DNA from: Flavobacterium caeni
Lineage (GTDB): Bacteria; Bacteroidota; Bacteroidia; Flavobacteriales; Flavobacteriaceae
Direction: 5' to 3'
Assembly: GCF_900101895.1 (NCBI RefSeq)
Contig: NZ_FMVF01000003.1
Coordinates: 239,258 to 303,257, forward strand
DNA length: 64,000 nt
The notes under the pieces are model-generated. The model was not told the DNA's origin. It saw only the letters and a program-made list of their open reading frames with translations, and made no database searches. Made by a program: the position numbers and the translations under genes. Within the stretch, counting starts at the first letter, position 1, and each line of letters starts with the position of its first letter. Shown one piece after another: positions 52,080 to 60,171 of this stretch.

Positions 52080-52478
52080 CTATTCGGGCATTTCAAACAG
52101 TTGCACCTGGCTCTTGAGCCGCTCGATCAGCATATTCATCATGCGTTTGTTGAGACTCGATGAATTCTGGATGTATTCGGCATACTCATCAAGGCTGAAC
52201 AAACTGATGATCATTCCCTTGAGCGAGTTGCGGAATTTAATGTCCTTCTGGATGACGTTTTCAATGTAGTGCAGCTTTTTTTCGACCGACAGGTTGTAGA
52301 AGTCATTTTTGTGTTTGCTGATCTGGTTCGCAAAAACCGCCAGGAACAAATCGTTCTGCAGTTTCAAGATGGGGCGAAGCGTTTGGTTTTGGAAGATTTC
52401 TTCGGCCGAAGACTGTTGCGTAATCGTGCCGATGGTCTCTCCGCGGAAATCCCTGATAAAGCCTTCTCTGGTTTCCAT
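52080..52478 (-). CDS. Conserved flavobacterial protein of unknown function
   Basis: A 132-residue all-alpha soluble protein beginning METREGFIRDFRGETIG, with the conserved TLRPILKLQNDLFLAVF and RNSLKGMIISLFSLDEY segments. Homologues are common next to flavobacterial genes and are sometimes labelled glyoxalase, but no glyoxalase motif is visible. The ATG at 52478 was chosen because the extra upstream frame overlaps the terminator of the preceding ompA gene. Function unknown. Confidence 0.7.
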   Translation of the reverse strand: METREGFIRDFRGETIGTITQQSSAEEIFQNQTLRPILKLQNDLFLAVFANQISKHKNDFYNLSVEKKLHYIENVIQKDIKFRNSLKGMIISLFSLDEYAEYIQNSSSLNKRMMNMLIERLKSQVQLFEMPE

Positions 52479-52500
52479 GGTGTTTTCTTTTAAAGGTAAA

Positions 52501-52532
52501 AAAAATCCCCTGTCAGCCGACAGGGGATTTTT
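52501..52532. terminator. Bidirectional terminator downstream of ompA
   Basis: AAAAATCCCCTGTC, a 4-nt loop and GACAGGGGATTTTT form a perfect 14-bp stem with A and T tracts at both ends. It lies 26 nt beyond the ompA stop codon on the minus strand. Confidence 0.9.
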
Positions 52533-52558
52533 GATACTTATCAAGAAAGCGTTGTTAA

Positions 52559-53947
52559 TTATTGTCTTACCTTGAACGTTACACGTCTAACGAGTTTGCG
52601 TGCGCCGGCTGAATCCGGATCAACCGAACTGTCTTCGCCTTTCGATACGACATTGAGTCGGCTGGCCGGGATGCCTGCCTTGACCAAGATCGCCTTGACG
52701 CTTTCGGCACGTTTGTTGGCCAAGCTCACATTGTAAGGCGACGAGCCGATCTCATCCGCATTTCCGATGATGTCGATCGATGCCGATGGGTTGTTTCTCA
52801 AGTAGGTCAACATAAAGTCGATGCCCTCTGTCGAAACGTTGGTAGGCTTGGTCTTGTTGAAATCGAAATACGTCGTCACGTAACCGTCGTTGATGAGTTT
52901 TCTGACCATTTCCTCGTTGGCCGTTGCAGCAGCCTGGGTGATGGTTTCCTTGGTCGCAAAATTGGTTTGCAGGTAATTCTCGAGTTCGTCAGGAATACCA
53001 TTTTTGTTGATGTCCACCATACGGCCTTTGGTATCTACGGCCACACCCGCGATCGAGTTGTTTTCTACGTCCAGGTAATCCGGCACACCGTCTTTGTCGG
53101 CATCGTTCAACATGGTTTCGAGGTCGCCGATACGTTTGTCGAGTTCTTCGAATTCCTTGCTTTTCGGATCTTCGATGATGGCCCAGTCGCCGTGCAATTC
53201 ATCCGAACCAAACGAGTAGGTAAGGCCGATGCTTCCGGCAATCATGTGACCGGAAAGGTTGTGGTCGCGGTCTGCGTAGTGACCGTCCCAAGCAAAGTGC
53301 TGTCTGAAATTGGTGATGGTCGAAAAATCCCCGATGATCGAGATTTTCTTGGTGATGCGAAATTCCGGAGACACACCAATCATGACACCAAGGTTGTTCT
53401 CGGTACGGTCGATGTTCGACGGCCCGCCAGGTTCTCCCGGTTCGTCTTGAAGTTGTGGATCGATGCCTGTATCCAATTTTGGCGTAAAACGCGCATACAC
53501 GAAACCACCGTGGATCAACATGTTAAAACGGCCCAATTGTTCCTCGATACCCAACAATCTCGCCGAGTTCACGACACCTTGTACATCAAAACGCAATTGC
53601 TGCGTCTCGAACGGCTTGCTGCCTGTGATGTTCTCAAACTTATCGTAGGTTCCGCCGAGTCGCAATCCAAATTTAGGACTGAACATGTAACGCGCGGCCA
53701 AACCAAATGAATTGAACTTAAACGCACCGAGCACTTTGTCGGGGCTACTCGAATAATAGCCGTCGCTGTAAGGCTTGGTCCCTTTTGACTGCCCTGCAGT
53801 AACCTCGACCGTCCATTTGTTGTAGGTGGCATGTTCGACTACCTCATCGTTGGCGTCTTTAATGTCGTCTTTTTTGGGGTCGTCTTGCGCAGAAACATTG
53901 GTAAAAACCAAAAAGGCAGCAGATAAAAAGAGTAAGTTTTTTTTCAT
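52559..53947 (-). CDS. OmpA family outer-membrane protein
   Basis: A 462-residue protein: signal peptide (MKKNLLFLSAAFLVFTNVSAQ), an N-terminal beta-barrel (about 35-240, FGLAARYMFSPKFGLRLGG), calcium-binding thrombospondin type 3-like repeats (DADKDGVPDYLDVE and DINKNGIPDELE, about 280-335), and a C-terminal OmpA peptidoglycan-binding domain (about 355-462, SIDIIGNADEIGSSPYN, LANKRAESVKAILVKAGI). This is a major surface anchor between the outer membrane and cell wall. It has a clear promoter and terminator and is monocistronic. Confidence 0.93.
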   Translation of the reverse strand: MKKNLLFLSAAFLVFTNVSAQDDPKKDDIKDANDEVVEHATYNKWTVEVTAGQSKGTKPYSDGYYSSSPDKVLGAFKFNSFGLAARYMFSPKFGLRLGGTYDKFENITGSKPFETQQLRFDVQGVVNSARLLGIEEQLGRFNMLIHGGFVYARFTPKLDTGIDPQLQDEPGEPGGPSNIDRTENNLGVMIGVSPEFRITKKISIIGDFSTITNFRQHFAWDGHYADRDHNLSGHMIAGSIGLTYSFGSDELHGDWAIIEDPKSKEFEELDKRIGDLETMLNDADKDGVPDYLDVENNSIAGVAVDTKGRMVDINKNGIPDELENYLQTNFATKETITQAAATANEEMVRKLINDGYVTTYFDFNKTKPTNVSTEGIDFMLTYLRNNPSASIDIIGNADEIGSSPYNVSLANKRAESVKAILVKAGIPASRLNVVSKGEDSSVDPDSAGARKLVRRVTFKVRQ

Positions 53948-54002
53948 AATTGAATCAGGATTATCTCGTAGGAGGCCTTAATTATTTTTAAATTAGTCTT
54001 TG

Positions 54003-54033
54003 CAAATATAGCGGTTTAGATTTAAAATTCAAC
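54003..54033 (-). promoter_or_regulatory. Promoter of ompA (GTTG-N19-TATATTTG)
   Basis: On the minus strand GTTG (54033-54030) is followed after 19 nt by TATATTTG (54010-54003), an exact -7 consensus with near-perfect spacing. A leader of about 50 nt precedes the start codon. Confidence 0.65.
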
Positions 54034-54046
54034 CTTTAACGGAATA

Positions 54047-54067
54047 ATTGCGCATTTTATCGGAATT
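54047..54067. promoter_or_regulatory. Shared 21-nt motif, copy 1
   Basis: Contains GCGCATTTTATCGGAATT, which differs at two positions from a 21-nt stretch at 59909-59929 upstream of pelF. Both copies lie in promoter regions. The binding factor is unknown. Confidence 0.35.
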
Positions 54068-54100
54068 TTACAATCAATTCATAATTAGTTAAAAATAACC

Positions 54101-54517
54101 ATGCGAACCTCAAAAATTTTTGTGACCGTCGACATTGTTGTGCACCAACCAACGCTGGCCGGCGGTAAGATTTTGCTGATCCAACGCAAGAATCCGCCGT
54201 TCGAGAACCAATGGGCACTACCCGGTGGTTTTGTCGACGAGAACGAGAACCTTCCCGATGCGGCCCAACGTGAGCTTCTAGAAGAAACGTCGATCAGGGT
54301 CCAGCACGTAGAACAGCTCAAGGCATTCGGCAAGCCCGGTCGCGATCCGCGTGGGCACATGGTGTCGGTGGCATTCTTGGCACGCATTACCGACGAACAC
54401 CAAAAACCCGAAGCCGCCGACGATGCCCAAGACGCGCAATGGTTTTCGGTTAATCATTTGCCAACATTGGCCTTCGACCATGCCGAAATCATTAACTTTG
54501 CACTGACCAAAATTTAA
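54101..54517 (+). CDS. NUDIX hydrolase
   Basis: A 138-residue hydrolase of nucleoside diphosphate-linked compounds. The Nudix box begins at GGFVDENENLPDAAQ and continues RELLEETSI (about residues 40-65), with the invariant REL and EE residues; the following Gly is replaced by Ser. The substrate cannot be inferred from sequence, although the WALPGGFV lead-in is typical of ADP-ribose or sanitising subtypes. It is followed after 21 nt by a thioesterase gene on the same strand. Confidence 0.9.
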   Translation: MRTSKIFVTVDIVVHQPTLAGGKILLIQRKNPPFENQWALPGGFVDENENLPDAAQRELLEETSIRVQHVEQLKAFGKPGRDPRGHMVSVAFLARITDEHQKPEAADDAQDAQWFSVNHLPTLAFDHAEIINFALTKI

Positions 54518-54538
54518 CCAATCACTATACAGGTTTAT

Positions 54539-54943
54539 ATGTTATTCCACACCAGAAAATGGGTCAAGCCCGAAGATTTGAACCCCAACGGTACCTTATT
54601 CGGCGGTAAATTGCTGGCCTGGATCGACGAGGAGCTCGCGCTGTTCTCGATCATCCAACTCGAAAATACGCGTATCGTGACCAAACACATGTCCGAAATC
54701 AATTTCAGGAGTTCGGCGCGACAGGGCGACATCATCGAAATCGGCATCGACGCGGTCAAATTTGGCAACACGTCGATCACGCTCAAGTGCGAGGTGCGCA
54801 ACATCATGACCCGTGAGGTGATCATCACCGTCGATTCGATCACGATGGTGGCGCTGGGCGACGACGGAAAACCGAAAGGGCACGGGAAGATAAAACTTGA
54901 GAAATTGGACGATCGGTTTAGGAAGATCGAAAACAAGGATTGA
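54539..54943 (+). CDS. Acyl-CoA thioesterase, hot-dog fold
   Basis: A 134-residue thioesterase of the YciA/BFIT-like group. NPNGTLFGGKLLAWIDEELALF carries the conserved Asn/Asp region on the central hot-dog helix (split here: LFGGKLLAWIDEELAL), and MSEINFRSSARQGDIIEIG is the next strand. The chain is short and cytoplasmic and probably acts on acyl-CoA as a hexamer. It is co-directional with the NUDIX gene. A heptamer inverted-repeat element follows its stop codon. Confidence 0.88.
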   Translation: MLFHTRKWVKPEDLNPNGTLFGGKLLAWIDEELALFSIIQLENTRIVTKHMSEINFRSSARQGDIIEIGIDAVKFGNTSITLKCEVRNIMTREVIITVDSITMVALGDDGKPKGHGKIKLEKLDDRFRKIENKD

Positions 54944-55035
54944 AAATTCCAAATTCCAAATTCCAAACTCCAAAATCCAAATTCCAAACGTTCTTAGGAG
55001 GTTTTGGAATTTGGGATTTGGTGCTTGGAATTTAA
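54944..55035. repeat. Heptamer inverted-repeat element between thioesterase and mscS
   Basis: Left arm of 7-nt units AAATTCC, AAATTCC, AAATTCC, AAACTCC, AAAATCC, AAATTCC; right arm TTTGGAATTTGGGATTTGG and GCTTGGAATTT, complementary to the left. An 11-nt centre lies between. It sits between two convergent genes and could terminate both. Confidence 0.75.
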
Positions 55036-56294
55036 TTATCAAAGGCTTTTTTCCCTTCGCTCGGCAATTCGAAAATCTCCAAATCAAAATACCCGACCGA
55101 CGCAAAGATGTGGTCGAAAATATCGGCCATGATGTACTCGTAATTCTCGAATCTTTTATCGCTGGTAAACGTATAGATTTCGAGCGGGATTCCGTATTGC
55201 GTGGGTTGAAGCTGACGGCACAACAGCAACATCTCTTTGTTGAGCGCCGGATGGTGCTGCAGGTATTGCGTGATGTATTTTCTAAACAGCCCAAAGTTGG
55301 TCATGTTACGTCCGTTGATGGGAAGCGAACGGTCGATCTCATGCGCGGTATTGTAACGATCTATCTCGTTTTGACGATCTTCTATATAGCTGGAAATCAA
55401 TTGAATTTTTTTCATCTTCTCAAGTTCTTCTTCACTCAAGAAACGAATGCTTTTGGTCTTGATGTTGATGTAGCGCTTGATGCGTCGCCCGTCTGAATTG
55501 AGCATGCCGCGCCAGTTGCGGAACGAGTCCGAAATCATCGAGTAGGTGGGGATGGTGGTCGTCGTATTGTCGAAGTTGCGCACCTTGACCGTGGCCAGGT
55601 TGATCTCGATCACGTCGCCATCGGCCCCGAATTTGTCGAACGTGATCCAGTCGCCAATGCGCACCATGTCGTTGAGCGACACCTGTACGCTGGCCACAAA
55701 GCCCAAAATCGTATCGCGAAAAATCAAGATGATGATGGCCGAAATCGCACCGAATGTCGCAAAAAGTGTGTTGGGTTTGATGTTGAACAGCTCCGAGATG
55801 ATCACAAAAATACCGATCATCCACAACACAATCATCACAACCTGGATGTAGCTATCGATGGGTTTGTCGGCGTATTTGGGCATTTGTTTGAGGTGGTCGC
55901 GCAAGGCGTTGAAAATCGTGCGTACGATCCACAAACTCAGTAAAATGATGTAGATGCCCACGAGTTTCCCGAACACGGTTTCCCAATACACATAATTGTC
56001 GAGGATCACCGGTACCGATTTGTAGATGAACAGCAGCGGAATCAGGTGCGCAATGTACTTGGCCGTTTTGTTCGACACCAGCAAATCGTCGAAACGCGTC
56101 TTGGTGCGCCGCGCGATCACAACCATGGCGGTCACCAGCGCCATCCTGAAAATAAGGTAAATCCAATAGGAGATGAAACACAGGATGACGATGTTCACCA
56201 AAAGGCTCGAATAAGAAGCCAGCGTATCGCCCATGTGCCATTTGCGGAACAGGGGATAGCACCAGCCAAATATTTGCTCGAGCAGTTTATGCAT
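55032..56294 (-). CDS. Mechanosensitive ion channel, MscS family
   Basis: A 420-residue MscS-type channel with several membrane helices (about 25-190), the pore-lining helix and beta domain (IILIFRDTILGFVASVQV then MVRIGDWITFDKFGADGDV) and a cytoplasmic C-terminal cage. The longer N-terminus and the spacing resemble the YbdG-like group. It opens on membrane tension after osmotic downshock. Its start overlaps the stop of a DUF3817 gene by 8 nt, so the two are translationally coupled. Confidence 0.9.
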   Translation of the reverse strand: MHKLLEQIFGWCYPLFRKWHMGDTLASYSSLLVNIVILCFISYWIYLIFRMALVTAMVVIARRTKTRFDDLLVSNKTAKYIAHLIPLLFIYKSVPVILDNYVYWETVFGKLVGIYIILLSLWIVRTIFNALRDHLKQMPKYADKPIDSYIQVVMIVLWMIGIFVIISELFNIKPNTLFATFGAISAIIILIFRDTILGFVASVQVSLNDMVRIGDWITFDKFGADGDVIEINLATVKVRNFDNTTTTIPTYSMISDSFRNWRGMLNSDGRRIKRYINIKTKSIRFLSEEELEKMKKIQLISSYIEDRQNEIDRYNTAHEIDRSLPINGRNMTNFGLFRKYITQYLQHHPALNKEMLLLCRQLQPTQYGIPLEIYTFTSDKRFENYEYIMADIFDHIFASVGYFDLEIFELPSEGKKAFDN

Positions 56295-56571
56295 TGGCCA
56301 GGTATTTTTTGTCGATGTAGAACGTGCCGAAAGGCAACAACGAAGCGATCAAAATGATGCCGAATTTTTTCCAGTCCCAACCGAGTTCGATCTTGAGCAT
56401 GATGGCCAAAATGACATAGCCGATGAACAACAGCCCGTGCGCCATCCCGATCGGGAACAGCAAGGTCTTGTACAAATCCATGTTGGTAGGCTTGATGAGG
56501 AGCATGTTGGCGAAAAGCGCGAGGTAGGAAACCCCTTCGGCCAACGCGACGAATTTAAAAATACGGAGCAT
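56287..56571 (-). CDS. DUF3817 membrane protein
   Basis: A 94-residue protein with three membrane helices, carrying FVALAEGVSYLALFANML and the family segment LLFPIGMAHGLLFIGYV, and ending in PFGTFYIDKKY. It belongs to the DUF3817 family, of unknown function. It overlaps the MscS gene by 8 nt and precedes it, so a role beside the channel is possible but not shown. Confidence 0.85.
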   Translation of the reverse strand: MLRIFKFVALAEGVSYLALFANMLLIKPTNMDLYKTLLFPIGMAHGLLFIGYVILAIMLKIELGWDWKKFGIILIASLLPFGTFYIDKKYLANA

Positions 56572-56672
56572 AATTTGAATGTTGTTTGGAAATTTGCAAT
56601 TGTGGCGCTAAATTACGCAATGTTGTTTGGTTATCCGATACAAACCAAGATACTTTTATCACAAATTTAGCC

Positions 56673-57182
56673 ATGAGCAAACGCGACCTCAAAAAATACC
56701 TGACGGGCCTCGACAAAGATCAGATCGAGGAACAATTCCTGGCCTTATACGACAAGTTTCCGGACGTAAAAACCTACTACGATTTTGTGTTCCATCCCAA
56801 AGAAGAAAAGCTGGTGGGCGAGGCCAGGGTCAAGATTTCGAACGAATACTTTCCGACCAAGACCCGGCGCGCGAAGCTACGGCGTTCGACGGCGCAAAAA
56901 ATCATCAAACACTTCCTGATGCTGGGCGTCGAGCCGCATGCTGTGGCCGATGTGATGCTGTTCGCCATAGAAGTCGCCCAGAAATACACAGCCCGGCGCG
57001 AGGTGCGTTCGGCGACGTTCTACAAAAGCATGCACAAATCGTTCGAGCAGGCGGTAGACTACACCATCGCGCAAGGCATTGTTGGAGATTTTAACGATAG
57101 GATCACGTCCATCGCCGAGCGCGCAGCAAGCCAACAATGGGACAATGTGTGGGATTTCGAGCGCACGGTTTCGCGTATTTAA
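56673..57182 (+). CDS. DUF6155 family protein
   Basis: A 169-residue soluble helical protein with SKRDLKKYLTGLDKDQIEEQ at its start and KTYYDFVFHPKEEKLVGEA, matching the DUF6155 family of Bacteroidetes. The ATG at 56673 was chosen because it is the family start; the longer frame includes a non-coding-looking segment across the promoter. Function unknown. Confidence 0.78.
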   Translation: MSKRDLKKYLTGLDKDQIEEQFLALYDKFPDVKTYYDFVFHPKEEKLVGEARVKISNEYFPTKTRRAKLRRSTAQKIIKHFLMLGVEPHAVADVMLFAIEVAQKYTARREVRSATFYKSMHKSFEQAVDYTIAQGIVGDFNDRITSIAERAASQQWDNVWDFERTVSRI

Positions 57183-57229
57183 GGGACTAATTCGCGTTAA
57201 AATGGAAATCGTAAAAGGTTGGATGTAAA

Positions 57230-57254
57230 TTCTGTAACCACAGCAGTTACAGAA
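57230..57254. promoter_or_regulatory. Palindrome TTCTGTAAC-N7-GTTACAGAA
   Basis: A perfect 9-nt-arm inverted repeat, 29 nt before the unknown gene at 57284. Its inner part, TGTAAC-N7-GTTACA, has the same arms and spacer length as the site at 10137-10155, which also precedes a small unknown gene. Confidence 0.45.
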
Positions 57255-57283
57255 AACGGAATTTTGATTAAAATTTGGGGATT

Positions 57284-57712
57284 ATGCTACTGAAAACGAA
57301 CCTTCAAGACGATTTGTTTTTCGCGTTCCTCATCCCGCATGTATCAAAATTGTTGATCTACCGCGACCATTGGAACGAAGGCGAAACCATGCGAAAAGTG
57401 CTTCCCGAAGTATTGCGCGAAGGCCTTTTCGCCAAGCTGTCGGTGGGGAACCAAGCCATCGACTACTGCGGCACGACCATGCCGTACGAAGACTGCGCCA
57501 TCATCAACATTGGGTTGTTCGGATTGGAAAACCTAACCCATACGCCGTCGAGCATCGAAACGCTGTTTGCGGCCGAGATCGACAATCGGTCCAACGTCAT
57601 CCAATTCAGCAATACCATCATAGACCGCGATAAAAACGTGAGCTGCATCGAATGTTCAGTCCAGATCGCGCATGCTTCGGCACCCGTCGTCGACGATTAC
57701 CGGGCTGCATAG
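57284..57712 (+). CDS. Small hypothetical protein
   Basis: A 142-residue soluble protein of unknown function, with FAFLIPHVSKLLIYRDHWNE near the N-terminus and VSCIECSVQIAHASAPVVDD at the C-terminus, including a CxxC. There is no signal peptide or membrane helix. It is preceded by the TGTAAC palindrome at 57230-57254. The ATG at 57284 was preferred to a TTG three codons upstream. Coding character is similar to neighbouring genes. Confidence 0.6.
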   Translation: MLLKTNLQDDLFFAFLIPHVSKLLIYRDHWNEGETMRKVLPEVLREGLFAKLSVGNQAIDYCGTTMPYEDCAIINIGLFGLENLTHTPSSIETLFAAEIDNRSNVIQFSNTIIDRDKNVSCIECSVQIAHASAPVVDDYRAA

Positions 57713-57724
57713 CCAATAGTGTAG

Positions 57725-57751
57725 TGTAACAAAAATTTGCGACGGCCGTCT
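57725..57751 (+). promoter_or_regulatory. Possible ECF-type promoter before the DoxX gene
   Basis: TGTAAC is followed after 16 nt by CGTCT. That spacing and these hexamer-like elements resemble extracytoplasmic-function sigma factor promoters, but no ECF gene is in view and the consensus is recalled rather than tested. Confidence 0.25.
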
Positions 57752-57772
57752 GGCTTTCGAAATTTGTAACCG

Positions 57773-58210
57773 ATGCTATCCAAAATTTACCTTCTGGTTC
57801 GTACACAACGCTTTTTTACTTTTCTGACCTGGCCTACACGCATACTGCTTACATTGGCGTTTTTGCCTTCCGGACTCAAGAAAGTCATAGGGGCGCGGTT
57901 CACTCTGATGCCCGTGGACACGAACGTGGGGTTCTTTTTTGAAGCTTTATACCGCACTGGTTTTTACTGGAATTTTTTGGGATTGATGCAGTTGACCGCT
58001 GCCGCCTTGCTGCTTGTCCCGCGTACGGCTTATTTTGGTGCGTTACTTTATTTGCCGATTGTAGCCAACATCTGTGTCATTGTCACGGCCATGCAGTTTG
58101 AGGGCACACCTGTCGTGGCTGCGCTGATGTTGCTGGCCAACATCTATCTGTTGGTGTGGGATTATCCCAAGACCAGACGGTTGGTGGCTGTGATTTTTCA
58201 AAAAACCTAA
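57773..58210 (+). CDS. DoxX-like membrane protein
   Basis: A 145-residue protein with four membrane helices (about 18-36, 62-80, 86-104, 112-130), including LPSGLKKVIGARFTLMP after the first helix, as in DoxX/MauE-like families. The role is unknown; the family is linked to redox or sulfur metabolism in some bacteria. No overlap with neighbours. Confidence 0.75.
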   Translation: MLSKIYLLVRTQRFFTFLTWPTRILLTLAFLPSGLKKVIGARFTLMPVDTNVGFFFEALYRTGFYWNFLGLMQLTAAALLLVPRTAYFGALLYLPIVANICVIVTAMQFEGTPVVAALMLLANIYLLVWDYPKTRRLVAVIFQKT

Positions 58211-58250
58211 ATTTAACGGTGCACGATGTCGGAAAACTGTTTTTTAGCTG

Positions 58251-58258
58251 TATTTTTG
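58251..58258 (+). promoter_or_regulatory. -7 element TATTTTTG of the helicase gene
   Basis: An exact TAnnTTTG match 19 nt upstream of the helicase start codon. No TTTG at the ideal -33 distance. Confidence 0.45.
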
Positions 58259-58277
58259 CAAAATTGTAAAAATCGCC

Positions 58278-59804
58278 ATGCAAAACAGTCATTTCGAATC
58301 TGAAGTCGAGGAAAAAAAGGAGCTTTACGGCTACCAGCAAGGCGATATCGACGCCATTTTCGAACGGTTGGACAACGCGCCGCCGACACATCATTTGCTG
58401 TACCAACTTCCTACGGGCGGTGGCAAGACGGTCATTTTTTCTGAAATCGTACGCCGTTACTTGTCCAAACACGACAAAAAAGTGGTCGTGCTCACACACC
58501 GCATCGAATTGTGCAAGCAAACTTCGAAGATGCTCGACGGTTTTGGCGTGACCAACAAAATCATCAACAGCAAGGTCAAGGAATTGCCCGACCAAAACGA
58601 GTATTCGTGCTTTGTGGCGATGGTCGAGACGCTCAAGAACCGCATCAACGACGAAAAATTAAGACTCGACAACATTGGGCTGGTGATCATCGACGAGGCG
58701 CACTACAACTCATTCCGAAAACTCCTCCATTCGTTCAGGAATTCTTTTATTTTGGGCGTGACGGCCACACCGCTGAGCTCGAACATCAAGCTCCCGATGA
58801 ACCAGAATTACGACGAATTGATCGTGGGCGACACCATTCGTTCGCTCATCGAAAAAGGATTTCTGGCCGAGGCCACGACGTACAGTTACGATGTGGGGCT
58901 TACCTCGCTCAAGGTGGGCATCAACGGCGATTACACCGTCAAATCTTCGGACGATTTGTATTCGAACATGGTCATGCAAGAGAAGCTGTTGCACGCTTAT
59001 ACCGAGAAATCGCTGGGCAAGAAGACGCTGATTTTTAACAACGGTATCAACACCTCGTTGTATGTGTACGATACTTTTCGCGAAGCCGGTTTCGACATCC
59101 GACACCTTGACAACACCTCGTCGGCCGAGGACAGACGCGAAATCTTGCAATGGTTCAAGAAAACACCCGATGCCGTGCTGACCTCGGTGGGGATCTTGAC
59201 CACCGGATTCGACGAACCTACCGTAGAAAGCATCATTTTGAACCGCGCCACCAAGTCGTTGACGTTGTATTTCCAGATGATCGGACGCGGTTCGCGCAAA
59301 CTACCCGGAAAAGACAAGTTTACGGTAATCGATTTGGGCAACAATGCCGCACGTTTTGGGCTTTGGGACGCGCCGCTCGACTGGCAGCACATTTTTAAGG
59401 CACCTGAATTTTACCTCGAAAGCCTGCGCGACGACGCCGAAATCGAATTGTATTTCAAATACGAAATGCCTCCCGCGTTGCGCGCCAAGTTCGGCAAGAC
59501 GCCAGACGTTACTTTTGACGTCGAGGAAGAACACAAAAAAGCCATCGCGCAAAACCTGCGCTCGAAGGTGGTTTTTGAAAAGTCGCTCGACCAGCATGCC
59601 GCGATGTGCGTAGACAATGCGGATGATTTGTTTGGCGCCAAAATGCTCGCCAAAGAGCTGGCCGACGACATCGAATCGCGCATGAAACGCTATGTTTCGT
59701 GCCTGGCGCATTGCAGTAAAAACTACCGTGGCTGGCTCATCGAAGACTACAAAAACAAGTTGGTGGTGCTCATCGGGAAGAAATTCCGCGAAAAGCACTT
59801 TTAA
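58278..59804 (+). CDS. DEAD/DEAH box helicase, RadD/type III restriction-like
   Basis: A 508-residue SF2 helicase. Walker A is LPTGGGKTVIFSEIV (about residues 42-56), the DEAH box is IIDEAHYNSF (about 138), motif III is GVTATPL, and motifs V and VI are TTGFDEPTVESIIL and QMIGRGSRKLPGK. The C-terminal region (about 370-508) is a non-helicase domain with four cysteines near VSCLAHCSKNYRG. It may unwind or translocate on DNA in repair. It stands alone and is not next to a methylase, so restriction is unlikely. Confidence 0.85.
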   Translation: MQNSHFESEVEEKKELYGYQQGDIDAIFERLDNAPPTHHLLYQLPTGGGKTVIFSEIVRRYLSKHDKKVVVLTHRIELCKQTSKMLDGFGVTNKIINSKVKELPDQNEYSCFVAMVETLKNRINDEKLRLDNIGLVIIDEAHYNSFRKLLHSFRNSFILGVTATPLSSNIKLPMNQNYDELIVGDTIRSLIEKGFLAEATTYSYDVGLTSLKVGINGDYTVKSSDDLYSNMVMQEKLLHAYTEKSLGKKTLIFNNGINTSLYVYDTFREAGFDIRHLDNTSSAEDRREILQWFKKTPDAVLTSVGILTTGFDEPTVESIILNRATKSLTLYFQMIGRGSRKLPGKDKFTVIDLGNNAARFGLWDAPLDWQHIFKAPEFYLESLRDDAEIELYFKYEMPPALRAKFGKTPDVTFDVEEEHKKAIAQNLRSKVVFEKSLDQHAAMCVDNADDLFGAKMLAKELADDIESRMKRYVSCLAHCSKNYRGWLIEDYKNKLVVLIGKKFREKHF

Positions 59805-59908
59805 CCGACAAACGGACAACCGTCCAACTCGATGAAATACATCATTTTACCGATGTATGCTCCTTTTTCATTTTAACGTTTTTTTTGTCGGAACGATTAT
59901 CGGTCGAA

Positions 59909-59929
59909 ATTGTGCATTTCATCGGAATT
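59909..59929. promoter_or_regulatory. Shared 21-nt motif, copy 2
   Basis: Contains GTGCATTTCATCGGAATT, matching 54047-54067 with two differences over 21 nt. It lies about 57 nt upstream of the pelF -7 element. Confidence 0.35.
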
Positions 59930-59985
59930 ATGAGCGTTTATAACTGATTTAGAGGTATTTTTTTTTTTAATACAATCGGTGAAAA

Positions 59986-59993
59986 TATCTTTG
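59986..59993 (+). promoter_or_regulatory. -7 element TATCTTTG of pelF
   Basis: An exact TAnnTTTG match preceded by a T-rich run where the -33 element would be. It is 178 nt upstream of the pelF start. Confidence 0.5.
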
Positions 59994-60171
59994 TCAAGTA
60001 AATCAGCTTTAAAAATCGTCAGAATTTAAGTTTTTGAAGCGCAGTTTAGTTTGAACAAAAAGAGTCCGAATGCCATCTCTTTTTGATACCACCACACTAA
60101 ACGGATTTGATAACAAAAATGAAGTGTTTTTTTATTGAAACTGTTTAAGCGTGTAACACACACCCCAGATT

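Larger units (their letters stand above)
59805..60171. other. Leader region of the Pel-like locus
   Basis: The 367-nt gap contains a hairpin (ATACATC-N8-GATGTAT, 59837-59858, followed by five T after four bases), the shared 21-nt motif at 59909-59929, and a -7 element TATCTTTG at 59986-59993. If that promoter is used, the pelF leader is about 170 nt long, enough for an RNA switch, but I see no recognised riboswitch fold. Confidence 0.5.

Noticed and set aside
58278..59804. The helicase as part of a restriction or defence island.
   Set aside because: No methylase, nuclease or other defence gene is next to it, and its neighbours are ordinary.
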